Positions 25,406 to 36,912 are shown, counted from the stretch's first letter. The stretch: DNA of 64,000 bases from Microbacterium sp. Leaf151 (GCF_001424225.1 NZ_LMOR01000003.1:623006-687005), one strand, 5' to 3'. A program made the numbers and translations. Notes: generated from the sequence alone by a model not told the origin.

Positions 25406-25480
25406 GAATGCGGGTGGTCGCATTCTGGCGGGGTGTTCTGTTACTGTCGCGCCTGAACATTTCCCGACGATTTCGTCGGG
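25406..25480. promoter_or_regulatory. Divergent control region of the pyrimidine operon and MocR gene
   Basis: The 129-bp divergent gap holds two dyads: GAATGCG (25406-25412) with CGCATTC (25419-25425), and CCCGACGA (25463-25470) with TCGTCGGG (25473-25480). A plausible plus-strand -10 (TTACTG, 25441-25446) lies between them. These are the obvious candidates for binding by the divergently encoded MocR-type regulator; the second could also fold in the MocR mRNA leader. Confidence 0.55.
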
Positions 25481-25505
25481 TGACTTCGCCGTTAATTGGA
25501 GCCGC

Positions 25506-27780
<2,275 letters not shown>

Positions 27781-27795
27781 TCTGACAAGGCGCGC

Positions 27796-29613
27796 ATGAA
27801 CCGCCTCGCGAACGCCTCGAGCCCCTACCTCCGGGCCCACGCCGACAATCCCGTCGCGTGGTTCCCGTGGGGGGCCGAGGCGTTCGCGCTCGCGGCCGAG
27901 AGAGACGTCCCCGTGATGATTTCGATCGGCTACAGCACCTGCCACTGGTGCCACGTGATGGCACGCGAGTCGTTCCAAGACCCCGAGATCGCCGCGATCC
28001 TCGACGACGGCTTCGTCGCGGTCAAGGTCGACCGCGAGGAGCATCCCGATGTGGATGCCGCCTACCTCGACGCCGCGTCCGCCTTCACCCCGCATCTGGG
28101 CTGGCCGTTGACGGTCTTCGCCTCACCCGAGGGGCGCGTGTTCTACGCCGGCACGTACTTCCCGCCCGCGCCGCGCCCGCCCCAGCCGTCGTTCCGCCAA
28201 GTGCTCGCCGCGGTCCGCGAGGCGTGGACCGAGCGCCGGAGCGAGGTGGATGCCACGGGCTCCTCGTTGCGCGACGCGCTCTCGGCCGCCGCGACCGCCC
28301 CCGCCGATGCGCCCCCGTCCCTCCTGCAGCTCGCCGCCGCCGCGCGCACCGTCGCCGCGCGCGAGGATCGCGAGTACGCCGGTTTCGCCGCGGGACCGGC
28401 CTTCGAGACGCCGAAGTTCCCGAACACGCCCGTGCTCCGCTTCCTGCAGCACCCCGCGCTCGCCTCGGACGCCCCCGAGGCGGCGGACGTGGCATCCCGC
28501 GCCCTGTCGGCCATGGCCGGCTCCGACCTGCACGACACCGTCGAGGGCGGCTTCTTCCGCTACGCCACCCGCCGCGATTGGAGCGTGCCGCACTACGAGC
28601 GCATGCTCACCGACAATGCGGGTTTGATCGAGGTCGCGCTCGCGGCGTCCGACGAGTCCGTCGCGACCGATGCGGCGCGCTTCCTCGTCGACGTGCTGCA
28701 GCTGCCGTCCGGCGGGATCGCCGCAGCCCAAGACTCGGAGTCGATCATCGACGGCGTCCGCAACGAGGGCGGCTACTACCGCGTGACCGACCGGTCGGCG
28801 CTGCAGCCCCCGGCTCTGGATGCCAAGGTGGTCACGGGGTGGAACGGCCACGCGATCGCCGCACTCGCCGCCGCCGGAACCCGCACCGACCCGCGCTTCC
28901 TCGAGGCCGCGCGTTGGGCGGCCGACGCGGTACTCGAGAGCAACGTTGCCGACGACGGCACGCTCCGGCGCGCGTCGCTCGACGAGATCCGTTCCGCCGC
29001 TCCCGCGACACTCGAGGATTACGGCGGCCTCGCGCGGGGCCTTCTCGCCCTCGCGCGGGCGACCGGCGAGGTCGCGTACGCCGAGCGCGCGCGGGGCCTC
29101 GTCGACCAGTGCCTCGGCGCCGACGGCATCCATCCTCCCGGCGGTGGCGATCCCGTGCTCGTCGCGCAGGGCATGCAGCCGCACGGAGTGCCCAGCGACG
29201 GCGCGTCGCCCTCGGGGCCGTCGGTGTTCGCCGCGGCAGCGCTCGACCTCTGGCGCCTGGGGGCGGGTGAGCGATACCGCACCGCCGCCGAGACCCTCGT
29301 GCGCGCCGCCGCCGAGGCCGCGCTGTCGACGCCCCTCGCGCACGGAGCGATCCTCGAGGTCGCGGTGGGTCTGGCATCAGCGCCGCGTCAGGTCGTCGTG
29401 GTGGGGGAGCCCGATGCCGAGATCGCCGACGCCGCGCGTCGGGTCGCCGCCGACGTGGTCGCCGTGGTGTCGCCCGCTCAGGCTGTCGCGTTCGCCGCGG
29501 CGGGCTTCGAGTTGTTCGAGGCCAAGGTCGCGTTGCGCGGCGAGGCGACGGCGTACGACTGCCGCGCGTTCACGTGCGCGTTGCCGACGACGAATCCGGC
29601 GGCGCTGGTCTGA
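27796..29613 (+). CDS. DUF255 thioredoxin-like / six-hairpin protein (YyaL family)
   Basis: A 605-residue protein. The N-terminal thioredoxin-like DUF255 domain carries the redox motif CHWC ([18 protein letters not shown]), preceded by the conserved [19 protein letters not shown] opening. The rest is an alpha/alpha-barrel like N-acylglucosamine epimerases ([16 protein letters not shown] [37 protein letters not shown]). Family members (YyaL/SPATA20) are about 650-700 residues. Their biochemical function remains poorly defined. The gene follows the aldo/keto reductase and ends before a convergent terminator. Confidence 0.88.
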   Translation: MNRLANASSPYLRAHADNPVAWFPWGAEAFALAAERDVPVMISIGYSTCHWCHVMARESFQDPEIAAILDDGFVAVKVDREEHPDVDAAYLDAASAFTPHLGWPLTVFASPEGRVFYAGTYFPPAPRPPQPSFRQVLAAVREAWTERRSEVDATGSSLRDALSAAATAPADAPPSLLQLAAAARTVAAREDREYAGFAAGPAFETPKFPNTPVLRFLQHPALASDAPEAADVASRALSAMAGSDLHDTVEGGFFRYATRRDWSVPHYERMLTDNAGLIEVALAASDESVATDAARFLVDVLQLPSGGIAAAQDSESIIDGVRNEGGYYRVTDRSALQPPALDAKVVTGWNGHAIAALAAAGTRTDPRFLEAARWAADAVLESNVADDGTLRRASLDEIRSAAPATLEDYGGLARGLLALARATGEVAYAERARGLVDQCLGADGIHPPGGGDPVLVAQGMQPHGVPSDGASPSGPSVFAAAALDLWRLGAGERYRTAAETLVRAAAEAALSTPLAHGAILEVAVGLASAPRQVVVVGEPDAEIADAARRVAADVVAVVSPAQAVAFAAAGFELFEAKVALRGEATAYDCRAFTCALPTTNPAALV

Positions 29614-29645
29614 CGCGTGGGGCCGGGTGCGTCTGACGCGAGCGC

Positions 29646-29674
29646 GGGTCCGACTCGGCGGGCTGGACGGACCC
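29646..29674. terminator. Hairpin between convergent DUF255 and VOC genes
   Basis: GGGTCCG (29646-29652) pairs with CGGACCC (29668-29674) around a 15-nt loop. It lies between the plus-strand DUF255 gene and the minus-strand VOC gene and could serve both directions. Confidence 0.6.
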
Positions 29675-29722
29675 GACACCCCGGACCACTCGCTCGCCCC
29701 AGTCCGCGGTCGACGGTGGGCC

Positions 29723-30157
29723 TCACGAACCGCGAGAGACGAAGTGCGGGCTCTGGATCAGTCCGAGAACGTTACCGAACGGGTCGACCACCGATGCCGT
29801 GATGAAGTCGGCTTCCCGTTCTACGACGGGTTCCCACTCTTTCGCGCCACGCTCGAGCAGATCCGCGACAACGGAGCGGAGGTCGTCCACGTGCCACCGC
29901 GCAATGACACCGCGCGGGCCGACGGCTCTCGACCCGGCGGCAGGGACGGGCGCGCCGGGCGCGAAACCTGCGGAGACGATCCCGAACTCGTCCTCGTCCG
30001 CTCCGAGCCTGAACTCCACGTAGAGCGGAGCGTCCGCATCCGGCCGCTGGAAGTACGGCTCGATGCCGAACACCGCGGCATACCAATCGCGGGCGCGTGC
30101 CACATCCTCAGCCCAGACGTTGACCTGTGCGATACCCCGAAAGCGCGAACCAGCCAT
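29723..30157 (-). CDS. VOC (glyoxalase/bleomycin-resistance fold) protein
   Basis: A 144-residue single-domain VOC protein with two beta-alpha-beta-beta-beta modules: QVNVWAEDVARARDWYAAVFG, YVEFRLGADEDEFGIV and ARWHVDDLRSVVADLLERGA, ending ITASVVDPFGNVLGLIQSP. VOC proteins are metal-dependent dioxygenases, isomerases or ligand-binding resistance proteins; no specific substrate is indicated. The minus strand reads TAGGGT, 5 nt, ATG, so the mRNA may be leaderless. Confidence 0.85.
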   Translation of the reverse strand: MAGSRFRGIAQVNVWAEDVARARDWYAAVFGIEPYFQRPDADAPLYVEFRLGADEDEFGIVSAGFAPGAPVPAAGSRAVGPRGVIARWHVDDLRSVVADLLERGAKEWEPVVEREADFITASVVDPFGNVLGLIQSPHFVSRGS

Positions 30158-30622
30158 GTTCCACCCTATCCAGCGTCCTCATGCCCTGTCATGACCAGGA
30201 TCGAGCGGCAGATACGCGTCAGGCCACAGCTCTGCACCATATGCCCCGCGACTCACTGCTCTTCGATCGTCCGTAGGACCCCAAGGTCGCTATCCCACAG
30301 CCGTACCGGTTCAGTCTCCTCGAACGACGAGATTGCGGGGATGGTTGATCACCGGGGGTGGTTCGGGGTCATCGGGTGTGCGGCCGCAGGCTTGTCCGGC
30401 CGGGCGCCTCGGTTCGGCAACGACGGCATGGGGGCCGGCGCGGCAGATGACGGTGGTCCAGTGAGCCGACGCATACTTCGCGCCGGTCAGCGCATTGTCG
30501 AATCTCGCAGACGAGCTCTTTTCTCGCGGTATTCGCCCGCACATCTGCGAGTTGCGCGTGATTCTGCGAGCATCGTGGCGCCCGCGGTCGTTCCGCCGTT
30601 GTCGCCGCCCGCCGATCCGCCC
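30158..30622. other. 465-bp stretch without an intact gene; decayed coding remnants
   Basis: No convincing gene was found. On the minus strand, 30253-30348 reads as an open segment ending in PVRLWDSDLGVLRTIEEQ and a stop, which looks like a true protein C-terminus without its gene. The frame upstream (30311-30544) is open but unlike known families. The stretch has somewhat lower GC and mixed codon use, so a degraded, perhaps acquired, gene is likely. Confidence 0.45.
30253..30348 (-). pseudogene. Possible gene remnant (C-terminal fragment)
   Basis: Reading the minus strand from just after a stop at 30349-30351, the frame gives STIPAISSF followed by EETEPVRLWDSDLGVLRTI and EEQ, then TGA (30253-30255). 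The acidic/hydrophobic pattern and aromatic residues look like real protein, but there is no start codon or upstream domain. The parent family was not recognised. Confidence 0.35.
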
Positions 30623-31384
30623 TCAATCCAGCAGATGCCGCAAGAACCGCCCCGGCGCTTCCAAGAACCCGCGCTGCAGCCGCACCACCTCGAGGTCCTC
30701 CCACACGCTCTCGCGGATGCCCCACTCGCCGAGCTCGAGGATCGTTGCGCCCGGCAGCGCCGCCAGCACGGGGGAGTGGGTGGCGCAGATCACCTGCGTG
30801 CCGCGCGAGCGCATGCGGTCGAGGGATGCCAACCAGCGCAGGGTCGATGAGAACGACAGCGCCGCCTCGGGTTCGTCGAGGCACGCGAGCCCCGCGACGT
30901 AGCGCGGGTGGTCGAGCGCTTCGTCGAGCAGGGCGTTGAACGACTCGCCGTGGCTCATCGGGTGCAGGCTCGGCGGCGCGTCGGGCAGGTCGTCGCGCCA
31001 CGAGTAGTAGCCGTGCATCGTCTCGGCGCGCAGGAAGAAGCCCCACCGCGCGGCGCGCGGGCTGCGTTCGACGCGCAGCCACTCGCCGAGCGGGCTCTCG
31101 GTACGGCGGGTCTCACCGCCGCCATTGGTCGACCCGCCCTCCGCGGGCAGGCCGTACGCCTCGGCGATGCCCTCGATCAGCGTCGACTTGCCCGAGCCGT
31201 TCTCGCCGACGAGGAAGGTCACGCCCGCGCCGAACTCCCACCCGTCGGCCCGCGCGACGTCGAGGAAGTGAGCCACGGCGGGGATGTCGGCCGGCCACGC
31301 CCGCGCATCGACGGGCGCGTCGCGGAACACCTTGACGCGCTGGATCGGCCGCGGGTCGTGCAGCCAGTCGTCGCCCCGTGACAC
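30623..31384 (-). CDS. AAA/ABC-like ATPase (SMC-type P-loop protein)
   Basis: A 253-residue cytoplasmic ATPase with Walker A VGENGSGKSTLIE, a short signature-like SHGESFNALL, Walker B-like GLACLDEPEAALS and a switch His (ICATHSPVL). This is the YbbL/RecF-like 'AAA_21' arrangement found in predicted ATPases linked to DNA repair, defence or unknown roles. The GTG start lies 1 nt after the stop of the mannosyltransferase gene, so the two are co-transcribed, although their functions need not be linked. No nuclease or toxin partner is adjacent. Confidence 0.82.
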   Translation of the reverse strand: MSRGDDWLHDPRPIQRVKVFRDAPVDARAWPADIPAVAHFLDVARADGWEFGAGVTFLVGENGSGKSTLIEGIAEAYGLPAEGGSTNGGGETRRTESPLGEWLRVERSPRAARWGFFLRAETMHGYYSWRDDLPDAPPSLHPMSHGESFNALLDEALDHPRYVAGLACLDEPEAALSFSSTLRWLASLDRMRSRGTQVICATHSPVLAALPGATILELGEWGIRESVWEDLEVVRLQRGFLEAPGRFLRHLLD

Positions 31385-31385
31385 G

Positions 31386-32957
31386 TCAGATCCAGCTGGG
31401 CAGCCAGTTGTGCAGGCGCCAGAACTCGTACGAGACGGGAAGGCCCGCCCACACCGGATACCAGAACGCCGAGATCCCGATGCAGACGACCAGGAACACC
31501 ACCGCGATCACCTGTGCGTGGGCGCGCGAGAGCCGCCAGACGCCCCGCACGGCGTCTTGCAGGGCGAAAGCCACCGCGAGGACGAGGAAGGGCACCATCG
31601 CCACCGTGTAGAACTGGAAGATCGTGCGCTCGGGGTACAGCAGCCACGGGAGGTAGGTGGCGCCCAGGCCCGTCAGCACCAGCGCATGGCGCCAGTCGCG
31701 CACCAGGACGAAGCGCACGAGCAGATACACGGATGCCGCGATGCCCGCCCACCAGATGAGCGGGTTCGCGTTGCTCGAGATCGCCTCGGTGCAGCCGTTC
31801 GGCAGCGCGCAGCCGTTCACGCCGAAGTCGTCCTGGTGCCAGTACATCGAGGTGGGACGGATCAGGAAGGGCCACTGCCACGCGGGACTGGCGTAGCTGT
31901 GCGGGGTGACGAGTCCGACGTGGAAGCCGTACATCGACTCGTGGTAGGCCCAGAGGTTCTGCAGCGGTACGGGAAGGAATGACAGCAGACCGGTGCCCAG
32001 AGCTTCGCTGCTGCGCATGTAGCCGCCGGTGGTGAACAACCAGCCCGACCAGCTCGTCAGGTACACCACGAGAGACACCGGCACGATGAGCACGAACGAG
32101 ATGAGGCCCTGGCGCACGGCATCCATCGGCCACTGCACGATGCCGACGCGGCGGCGCGCCAGCGCATCGGTGACAACGACGTAGATGCCGATCGCGGCGA
32201 TCAGGTACAGCCCCGACCACTTCACCGCCGTGGCGGCACCGGCGGCGGCGCCCGCCGCCAGCAGCCACGGGCGGTCCCACAGCAACGGTCCCCAGTTGTG
32301 GGTGGTGCCGGGGAGTTCGTCCATGGCGGCGTCGAGACGGTCGCCGGTGCGTTTGTGATCGAGCGCGACGAACCAGAACGCCAGCACGACGAAGAAGGTC
32401 AGGAACACGTCGAGGAGCGAGGTGCGGCTGAGCACGATGCTCAGACCGTCGATCGCGATGAGACCGGATGCCACGGTGGCGAACGTGATCGAGCGGGTGA
32501 GGTTGTGCGCGAGCAGGTAGACCAGCAGCACGGTGGCTGTGCCGAAGATCACGGCCGACAGTCGCCATCCCGTGGCCGAGTCGGGACCGAGCAGCGCCAT
32601 TCCGGCACCGATCAGGATGCGGCCGAGAGGCGGATGCACCACGTAGCTGCCCACGCCGGTGAAGATGTCGGTGTCGCCGGCGACGAAGCTCGGATCGGCG
32701 TTCTCGGGCCATGCCGACGGGTAGCCGAGCACCCACTGGCTCCACGAGTCCTTCACGTAGTACGTCTCGTCGAACACGAGCGCGTGCGGTGTGCCGACGT
32801 CGAACAGGCGCAGCACCCCGGCGACGATCGTGACGAGCGCCGGCGCCAGCCAACGCCACAGTCGGAGCCCCCGGGGGTCGCCCAGCAGCACGTCGCGCCA
32901 TCGATCGAGGCGCGTGCGCTCCACCTCGGGACGCAGAGAGGGGACAGCGGTGCTCAC
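31386..32957 (-). CDS. pmt: Protein O-mannosyltransferase (dolichyl/polyprenyl-phosphate-mannose dependent, GT39)
   Basis: A 523-residue polytopic glycosyltransferase that transfers mannose from polyprenyl-phosphate-mannose to Ser/Thr of exported proteins. The catalytic loop is visible (LVFDETYYVKDSW, with the acidic Asp-Glu pair), as are VHPPLGRILIGAG, about ten further membrane helices and the conserved external WPF segment. It is the orthologue by position and sequence type of mycobacterial Rv1002c, which also diverges from rsmI. The GTG 32957 start is chosen because TATGCT lies 7 nt upstream; ATG 32969 lies inside that -10 region. Confidence 0.92.
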   Translation of the reverse strand: MSTAVPSLRPEVERTRLDRWRDVLLGDPRGLRLWRWLAPALVTIVAGVLRLFDVGTPHALVFDETYYVKDSWSQWVLGYPSAWPENADPSFVAGDTDIFTGVGSYVVHPPLGRILIGAGMALLGPDSATGWRLSAVIFGTATVLLVYLLAHNLTRSITFATVASGLIAIDGLSIVLSRTSLLDVFLTFFVVLAFWFVALDHKRTGDRLDAAMDELPGTTHNWGPLLWDRPWLLAAGAAAGAATAVKWSGLYLIAAIGIYVVVTDALARRRVGIVQWPMDAVRQGLISFVLIVPVSLVVYLTSWSGWLFTTGGYMRSSEALGTGLLSFLPVPLQNLWAYHESMYGFHVGLVTPHSYASPAWQWPFLIRPTSMYWHQDDFGVNGCALPNGCTEAISSNANPLIWWAGIAASVYLLVRFVLVRDWRHALVLTGLGATYLPWLLYPERTIFQFYTVAMVPFLVLAVAFALQDAVRGVWRLSRAHAQVIAVVFLVVCIGISAFWYPVWAGLPVSYEFWRLHNWLPSWI

Positions 32958-32980
32958 GCGCCCCAGCATAAGGTGGGGCG
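32958..32980. promoter_or_regulatory. Overlapping divergent leaderless promoters of pmt and rsmI
   Basis: Only 23 bp separate the two divergent start codons. The minus-strand -10 TATGCT occupies 32965-32970 and the plus-strand -10 TAAGGT occupies 32969-32974, so they share two base pairs. Each is 6-7 nt from its GTG start. RNA polymerase cannot occupy both at once, so initiation is probably mutually exclusive. Confidence 0.7.
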
Positions 32981-33799
32981 GTGATCATCCTTGCGGCGAC
33001 GCCGATCGGCAACCTCGGTGACGCCTCGAAGCGCCTCGTCGAGGCGCTCGAGAACGCCCGTGTGGTCGCCGCCGAAGACACCCGCACCACCCAGCGCCTG
33101 CTGGCGGGCCTCGGCGTCGAGAACCGCCCGCGGCTGATCGCCCTGCACGATCACAACGAGAAGGAGCGGGCGGCGGAGCTCGTCGAGCTCGCCCGCGAAG
33201 ACGATCTGCTCGTTCTCAGCGACGCCGGTATGCCGACGGTGAGCGACCCCGGGTACGGTCTCGTCGCTGCGGCGGCCGCGGCCGGTGTCACCGTCACCGC
33301 CCTCCCGGGCCCGAGCGCCGTCGTCACCGCGCTCGCCGTCGCGGGGCTCCCCACCGACCGCTTCGCGTTCGAGGGGTTTCCGCGCCGCAAGCCCGGGGAG
33401 CGCCGCAGAGCCTTCGCGCAGCTCGCCTCCGAGGAGCGGACCCTCGTGTTCTTCGAGTCGCCGTCGCGACTGGCATCCACCCTCGACGACCTCGCCACGG
33501 CGTTCGGCGCCGATCGCCCCGCCGCCGTCTGCCGCGAGCTGACCAAGCTCTACGAAGAGGTCAAGCGGGGCACCCTCGCCGAACTCGCCGCGTGGGCCGC
33601 GGAGGGCGTGCGCGGGGAGATCGCGATCGTCGTGGGCGGAGCCGAAGCCCGCGAGGTGGCGTTCCCGGATGCCGTCACCCAGGTGCTCGAGCTCGTGCGC
33701 GGTGGGACGCGGCTCAAAGAGGCGGCCGCCGAGGTCGCGTCGCAGACCGGTCACTCCTCGCGCGAGCTGTACCAGGCGGGACTCGCCGTCAAGCGCTGA
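32981..33799 (+). CDS. rsmI: 16S rRNA (cytidine-1402 2'-O) methyltransferase
   Basis: A 272-residue SAM-dependent methyltransferase of the tetrapyrrole-methylase fold. Family motifs: LAATPIGNLGDAS, VVAAEDTRTTQRLL, LVLSDAGMPTVSDPGY, TALPGPSAVVTAL, GFPRRKPGERRR and ESPSRL. RsmI methylates the 2'-O of C1402 in the decoding centre. Length and motif order are normal. The GTG start follows the -10 TAAGGT by 6 nt (leaderless). It lies next to pmt and upstream of metG, the standard actinobacterial order. Confidence 0.95.
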   Translation: MIILAATPIGNLGDASKRLVEALENARVVAAEDTRTTQRLLAGLGVENRPRLIALHDHNEKERAAELVELAREDDLLVLSDAGMPTVSDPGYGLVAAAAAAGVTVTALPGPSAVVTALAVAGLPTDRFAFEGFPRRKPGERRRAFAQLASEERTLVFFESPSRLASTLDDLATAFGADRPAAVCRELTKLYEEVKRGTLAELAAWAAEGVRGEIAIVVGGAEAREVAFPDAVTQVLELVRGGTRLKEAAAEVASQTGHSSRELYQAGLAVKR

Positions 33800-33820
33800 C
33801 GCCCGTCCTCGGCCCGCACC

Positions 33821-33886
33821 GCGCGCGAGGGGTCGGAACGTGTCGCCGAGTATCGCCCGCGGCGACAAAGACGACCCCTCACGCGC
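33821..33886. repeat. Long inverted repeat, family A copy 2, after rsmI
   Basis: GCGCGCGAGGGGTCG (33821-33835) pairs with CGACCCCTCACGCGC (33872-33886), one mismatch. The inner TGTCGCC (33841-33847) pairs with GGCGACA (33861-33867). The arms match those of copy 1 at 8730-8788. It lies between rsmI and metG. Confidence 0.8.
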
Positions 33887-33954
33887 CTGCTTGCGCGACC
33901 GGACGGCGGCGCGGTCGGGGCGTCACACGGTCGGCTGCGTCGGTGCCTCCTGCG

Positions 33955-33969
33955 TAGAATCCTCAAGTG
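33955..33969 (+). promoter_or_regulatory. Leaderless promoter and start of metG
   Basis: TAGAAT (33955-33960) is a near-consensus -10, followed by 6 nt and the GTG start at 33967. There is no room for a ribosome site or T-box leader. Confidence 0.65.
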
Positions 33970-35541
33970 ACTTCCGGCCGATCCTTCTACATCACGACGC
34001 CGATCTACTACCCCAGCGATCTGCCCCACATCGGGCACGGGTACACGACCGTCGCCGTCGACACTCTCGCGCGCTGGCACCGCCAGGCGGGCGATGACAC
34101 CTGGATGCTGACGGGCACCGACGAGCACGGCCAGAAGATGCTGCGCGCCGCGGCCGCCAACAACGTCACGCCGCAGGAATGGGTCGACAAGCTCGTCACC
34201 GAGTCGTGGTTCCCGCTCCTCGAGACGCTCGACGTCGCCAACGACGACTTCATCCGCACGACGCAGCCACGACACGAGGAGCGCGTGCAGCAGTTCGTGC
34301 AGGCGCTGTTCGACCGCGGCTACATCTACGCGGGCGAATACGAGGCGCTGTACTGCGTCGGCTGCGAGGAGTTCAAGCCCGAGGCCGAGATCGTCGACGG
34401 CACCGGTCCCTTCGAGGGCCTCAAGGTGTGCGCGATCCACTCCAAGCCCCTCGAACTGCTGCAGGAGAAGAATTACTTCTTCAAGCTCAGCGAGTTCCAA
34501 GACAGGCTGCTCGAGCTGTACAAGACCGAGCCCGACTTCGTGCGGCCCGAATCGGCGCGCAACGAGGTCGTCTCGTTCGTCCGCAGCGGTCTGAAAGACC
34601 TCTCGATCTCGCGCTCGGCGTTCGACTGGGGTATCACGGTGCCCTGGGACCCCTCGCATGTCATCTACGTGTGGGTCGACGCGCTGCTCAACTACGCCAC
34701 CGCCGTCGGCTACGGCAACGACCCCGAGCAGTTCGCCCGCCGCTGGCCGGCGTTCCACGTGGTCGGCAAAGACATCCTGCGCTTCCACGCCGTCATCTGG
34801 CCGGCCATGCTCATGGCCGCCGGTCTCGACGTGCCCCGCGGCGTCTTCGCCCACGGGTGGCTGCTCGTCGGCGGCGAGAAGATGTCGAAGTCGAAGCTCA
34901 CCGGCATCGCGCCCACCGAGATCACCGACGTGTTCGGCTCCGACGCGTACCGCTTCTACTTCCTCTCCGCCATCGCCTTCGGGCAAGACGGGTCCTTCTC
35001 GTGGGAAGACCTGTCGGCCCGCTACCAGGCCGAGCTCGCCAACGGTTTCGGCAACCTGGCGTCGCGAACCGTCGCGATGATCGAGAAGTACTTCGAGGGG
35101 GTCGTGCCGTCGGCCGGCGCCTATGCCGAGGGCGACCTGGCGATCCAGAAGATCGTGGCGGATGCCGCGGCAGCCGCCGACTCCGCCGTGGAGCGCTTCC
35201 GCATCGACGAGGCCATCGCCGCCGTCTGGACCATCGTCGACGCTCTCAATGGCTACATCACCGAGAACGAGCCGTGGGCCCTCGCCAAAGACGAGGCGCA
35301 GCGCGAGCGCCTCGGCACGGTGCTCTACACCGCGGCCGAGGGTCTGCGCGCCCTCGCGGTGCTGCTGTCGCCGGTCATGCCGAGCTCGACCGAGAAGCTG
35401 TGGAGTGCCCTCGGCGCCGACGAAGGCCTCGGGCTTCTCGTCGAGCAGCCTCTCCGCCGGGCGGGGGAGTGGGGCGCGCTGGGTGCCGGGGCGAAGGTCA
35501 CCGTTCTCACGCCGTTGTTCCCGCGCGTCGAGCAGGCGTGA
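33967..35541 (+). CDS. metG: Methionyl-tRNA synthetase
   Basis: A 524-residue class I aminoacyl-tRNA synthetase. HIGH-type motif PHIGHGYTTV and KMSKS motif GGEKMSKSKLTG are intact; WVDALLNY and HVVGKDILRFHAVIWP are typical of MetRS. It is the short form without the C-terminal dimerisation/tRNA-binding domain. The single CVGCEEF Cys pair without a second pair suggests the zinc-poor subtype. It charges tRNA-Met in the cytosol. Its stop overlaps the tatD start (GTGA). Confidence 0.96.
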   Translation: MTSGRSFYITTPIYYPSDLPHIGHGYTTVAVDTLARWHRQAGDDTWMLTGTDEHGQKMLRAAAANNVTPQEWVDKLVTESWFPLLETLDVANDDFIRTTQPRHEERVQQFVQALFDRGYIYAGEYEALYCVGCEEFKPEAEIVDGTGPFEGLKVCAIHSKPLELLQEKNYFFKLSEFQDRLLELYKTEPDFVRPESARNEVVSFVRSGLKDLSISRSAFDWGITVPWDPSHVIYVWVDALLNYATAVGYGNDPEQFARRWPAFHVVGKDILRFHAVIWPAMLMAAGLDVPRGVFAHGWLLVGGEKMSKSKLTGIAPTEITDVFGSDAYRFYFLSAIAFGQDGSFSWEDLSARYQAELANGFGNLASRTVAMIEKYFEGVVPSAGAYAEGDLAIQKIVADAAAAADSAVERFRIDEAIAAVWTIVDALNGYITENEPWALAKDEAQRERLGTVLYTAAEGLRALAVLLSPVMPSSTEKLWSALGADEGLGLLVEQPLRRAGEWGALGAGAKVTVLTPLFPRVEQA

Positions 35542-36566
35542 CGCCCGTGACACCGGAGCCGGCCCCGGCGTCCGGCGCGGCTGACGGTGAGCAGCAGGGC
35601 TCCCGTGCGGCGGCGCCCGGCCCGACCAAGGGTTCGGCCGCCGGATCGACTTCCGTCGAGCGCCCCCGCGGCACGATCCAGGCGGGTGACCCCAGCCAGT
35701 ACGTGCGCGAGCGCAGTGCCGACGGCCGCCGCGACGTCAGCTATCCGCCCGCGCCCGAGCCGCTCGGCATCCCGGTCTACGACAACCACACCCACCTCGA
35801 GATCGAGGACGGCGACACCGGGCTGTCCCTCGACGAGCAACTCGAGCGCGCGCTGACCGTCGGCGTGCACGGCGTCGTCCAGGCCGGCGGCGACGTCGAC
35901 TCCTCGCGCTGGTCGGCGTGGGCCGCGCGCTCGCACCCGCGCGTGCTCGCCGCCGTCGCGATCCACCCCAACGAAGCTCCCGAGTACGAACGGGCGGGCG
36001 AGTTGGATGCCGCGATCGCCGTGATCGACGAGCTCGCCGCCGAGCCGCGCGTGCGGGCGATCGGCGAGACGGGCCTGGACTTCTTCCGCACCGGGGCCGA
36101 TGGCATCCCGGCGCAGATGCGCTCATTCGAGGCGCACATCGCGCTGGCGAAGAAGCACGGGATGGCCATGCAGATCCACGACCGCGACGCGCACGACGCG
36201 GTGCTCGAGACCCTCGAGCGCGTCGTCGCGCCCGACAAGACCGTGTTCCACTGCTTCTCGGGCGACGCCGACATGGCGCGCATCGCCGCCGACCGCGGCT
36301 ACTACCTGTCGTTCGCCGGCAACGTCACGTTCAAGAACGCGCAGAACCTGCGCGACGCCCTCGCCGTGACGCCGCTCGATCGCATCCTCGTCGAGACCGA
36401 CGCGCCCTTCCTGACGCCGGCACCGTACCGGGGCCGCCCGAACGCGCCGTACCTGATCCCGGTCACGCTGCGCTTCCTCGCGGCGGAGCTGGGCATCGAC
36501 GCCGACGAACTGGGCGCCCAGGTCGCGGCGAACACGCTGCGCGTCTACGGCGCCTTCGAGGACTGA
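35538..36566 (+). CDS. tatD: TatD-family metal-dependent deoxyribonuclease
   Basis: A 342-residue TIM-barrel hydrolase. Metal-binding motifs: DNHTHLEIE (His84, His86), [27 protein letters not shown] and ETDAPFLTP. TatD proteins are 3'-5' DNases and have been linked to DNA repair and RNA turnover. About 80 N-terminal residues, rich in Pro/Ala/Gly and charged segments, precede the catalytic core and are longer than in E. coli TatD. The GTG start at 35538 overlaps the metG stop; GTG 35547 is an alternative. Confidence 0.92.
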   Translation: MTPVTPEPAPASGAADGEQQGSRAAAPGPTKGSAAGSTSVERPRGTIQAGDPSQYVRERSADGRRDVSYPPAPEPLGIPVYDNHTHLEIEDGDTGLSLDEQLERALTVGVHGVVQAGGDVDSSRWSAWAARSHPRVLAAVAIHPNEAPEYERAGELDAAIAVIDELAAEPRVRAIGETGLDFFRTGADGIPAQMRSFEAHIALAKKHGMAMQIHDRDAHDAVLETLERVVAPDKTVFHCFSGDADMARIAADRGYYLSFAGNVTFKNAQNLRDALAVTPLDRILVETDAPFLTPAPYRGRPNAPYLIPVTLRFLAAELGIDADELGAQVAANTLRVYGAFED

Positions 36567-36912
36567 CCCGCGCACCGCGCTCGCCGCCCGCGCTCCCTCC
36601 CTTTCACGACTAGGGCTGTCGTCGGGGTTGCGCGAACCCGCTCGGGTAGCCCTCGCTCAGCCCTGCGCCTCCGAATGCGATGGAGGTCGTGCAGATCGCG
36701 GAGGTTGCACTCATCGCCACCCACGCGACCGCGCAAGCCGACGGATCCGGAGGACGCGCGACGCGGCGCACAACCTCAGTGATGTGCGTGACCTCACCCG
36801 CTTCTTCCCGGATGCCGCTGACTCTGTGCGAATCGCTGAGGTAACGCCCGCGGTAGACCCCCACGCGCGCGAGAGGCCGGCACCCCGCGGGGCGCCGTCC
36901 CTCCGGCATCCG
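36567..36912. repeat. 346-bp gap with inverted repeats, family B, at convergent gene ends
   Basis: The gap between tatD and the convergent MFS gene has no gene. It contains GATCGCGGAGGTTGCAC (36694-36710), GCACAACCTCAGTGATG (36768-36784) and ATCGCTGAGGTAACGC (36832-36847). These form inverted combinations of the same CAACCTCAG-GATC core found at 16664-16731. GACGGATCCGGAGGAC (36739-36754) may be a further partial arm. It probably represents several decayed or nested copies of a dispersed repeat. Confidence 0.65.

Noticed and set aside
24156..25505. Long N-terminal extension of the MocR-type regulator
   Set aside because: It runs antisense through the amidohydrolase gene; the GntR domain starts at 25506 with a ribosome site.
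30311..30544. 78-codon minus-strand frame in the decayed island as an intact gene
   Set aside because: No ribosome site, unusual Pro/Arg-rich composition and no recognisable family; treated as part of a degraded stretch.
30623..31384. AAA ATPase as the core of a defence system
   Set aside because: No nuclease, helicase, toxin or reverse transcriptase partner is adjacent; it is co-transcribed with pmt.
33887..33966. T-box or other riboswitch upstream of metG
   Set aside because: Only about 80 nt, with a -10 element 6 nt before the start; the mRNA appears leaderless.
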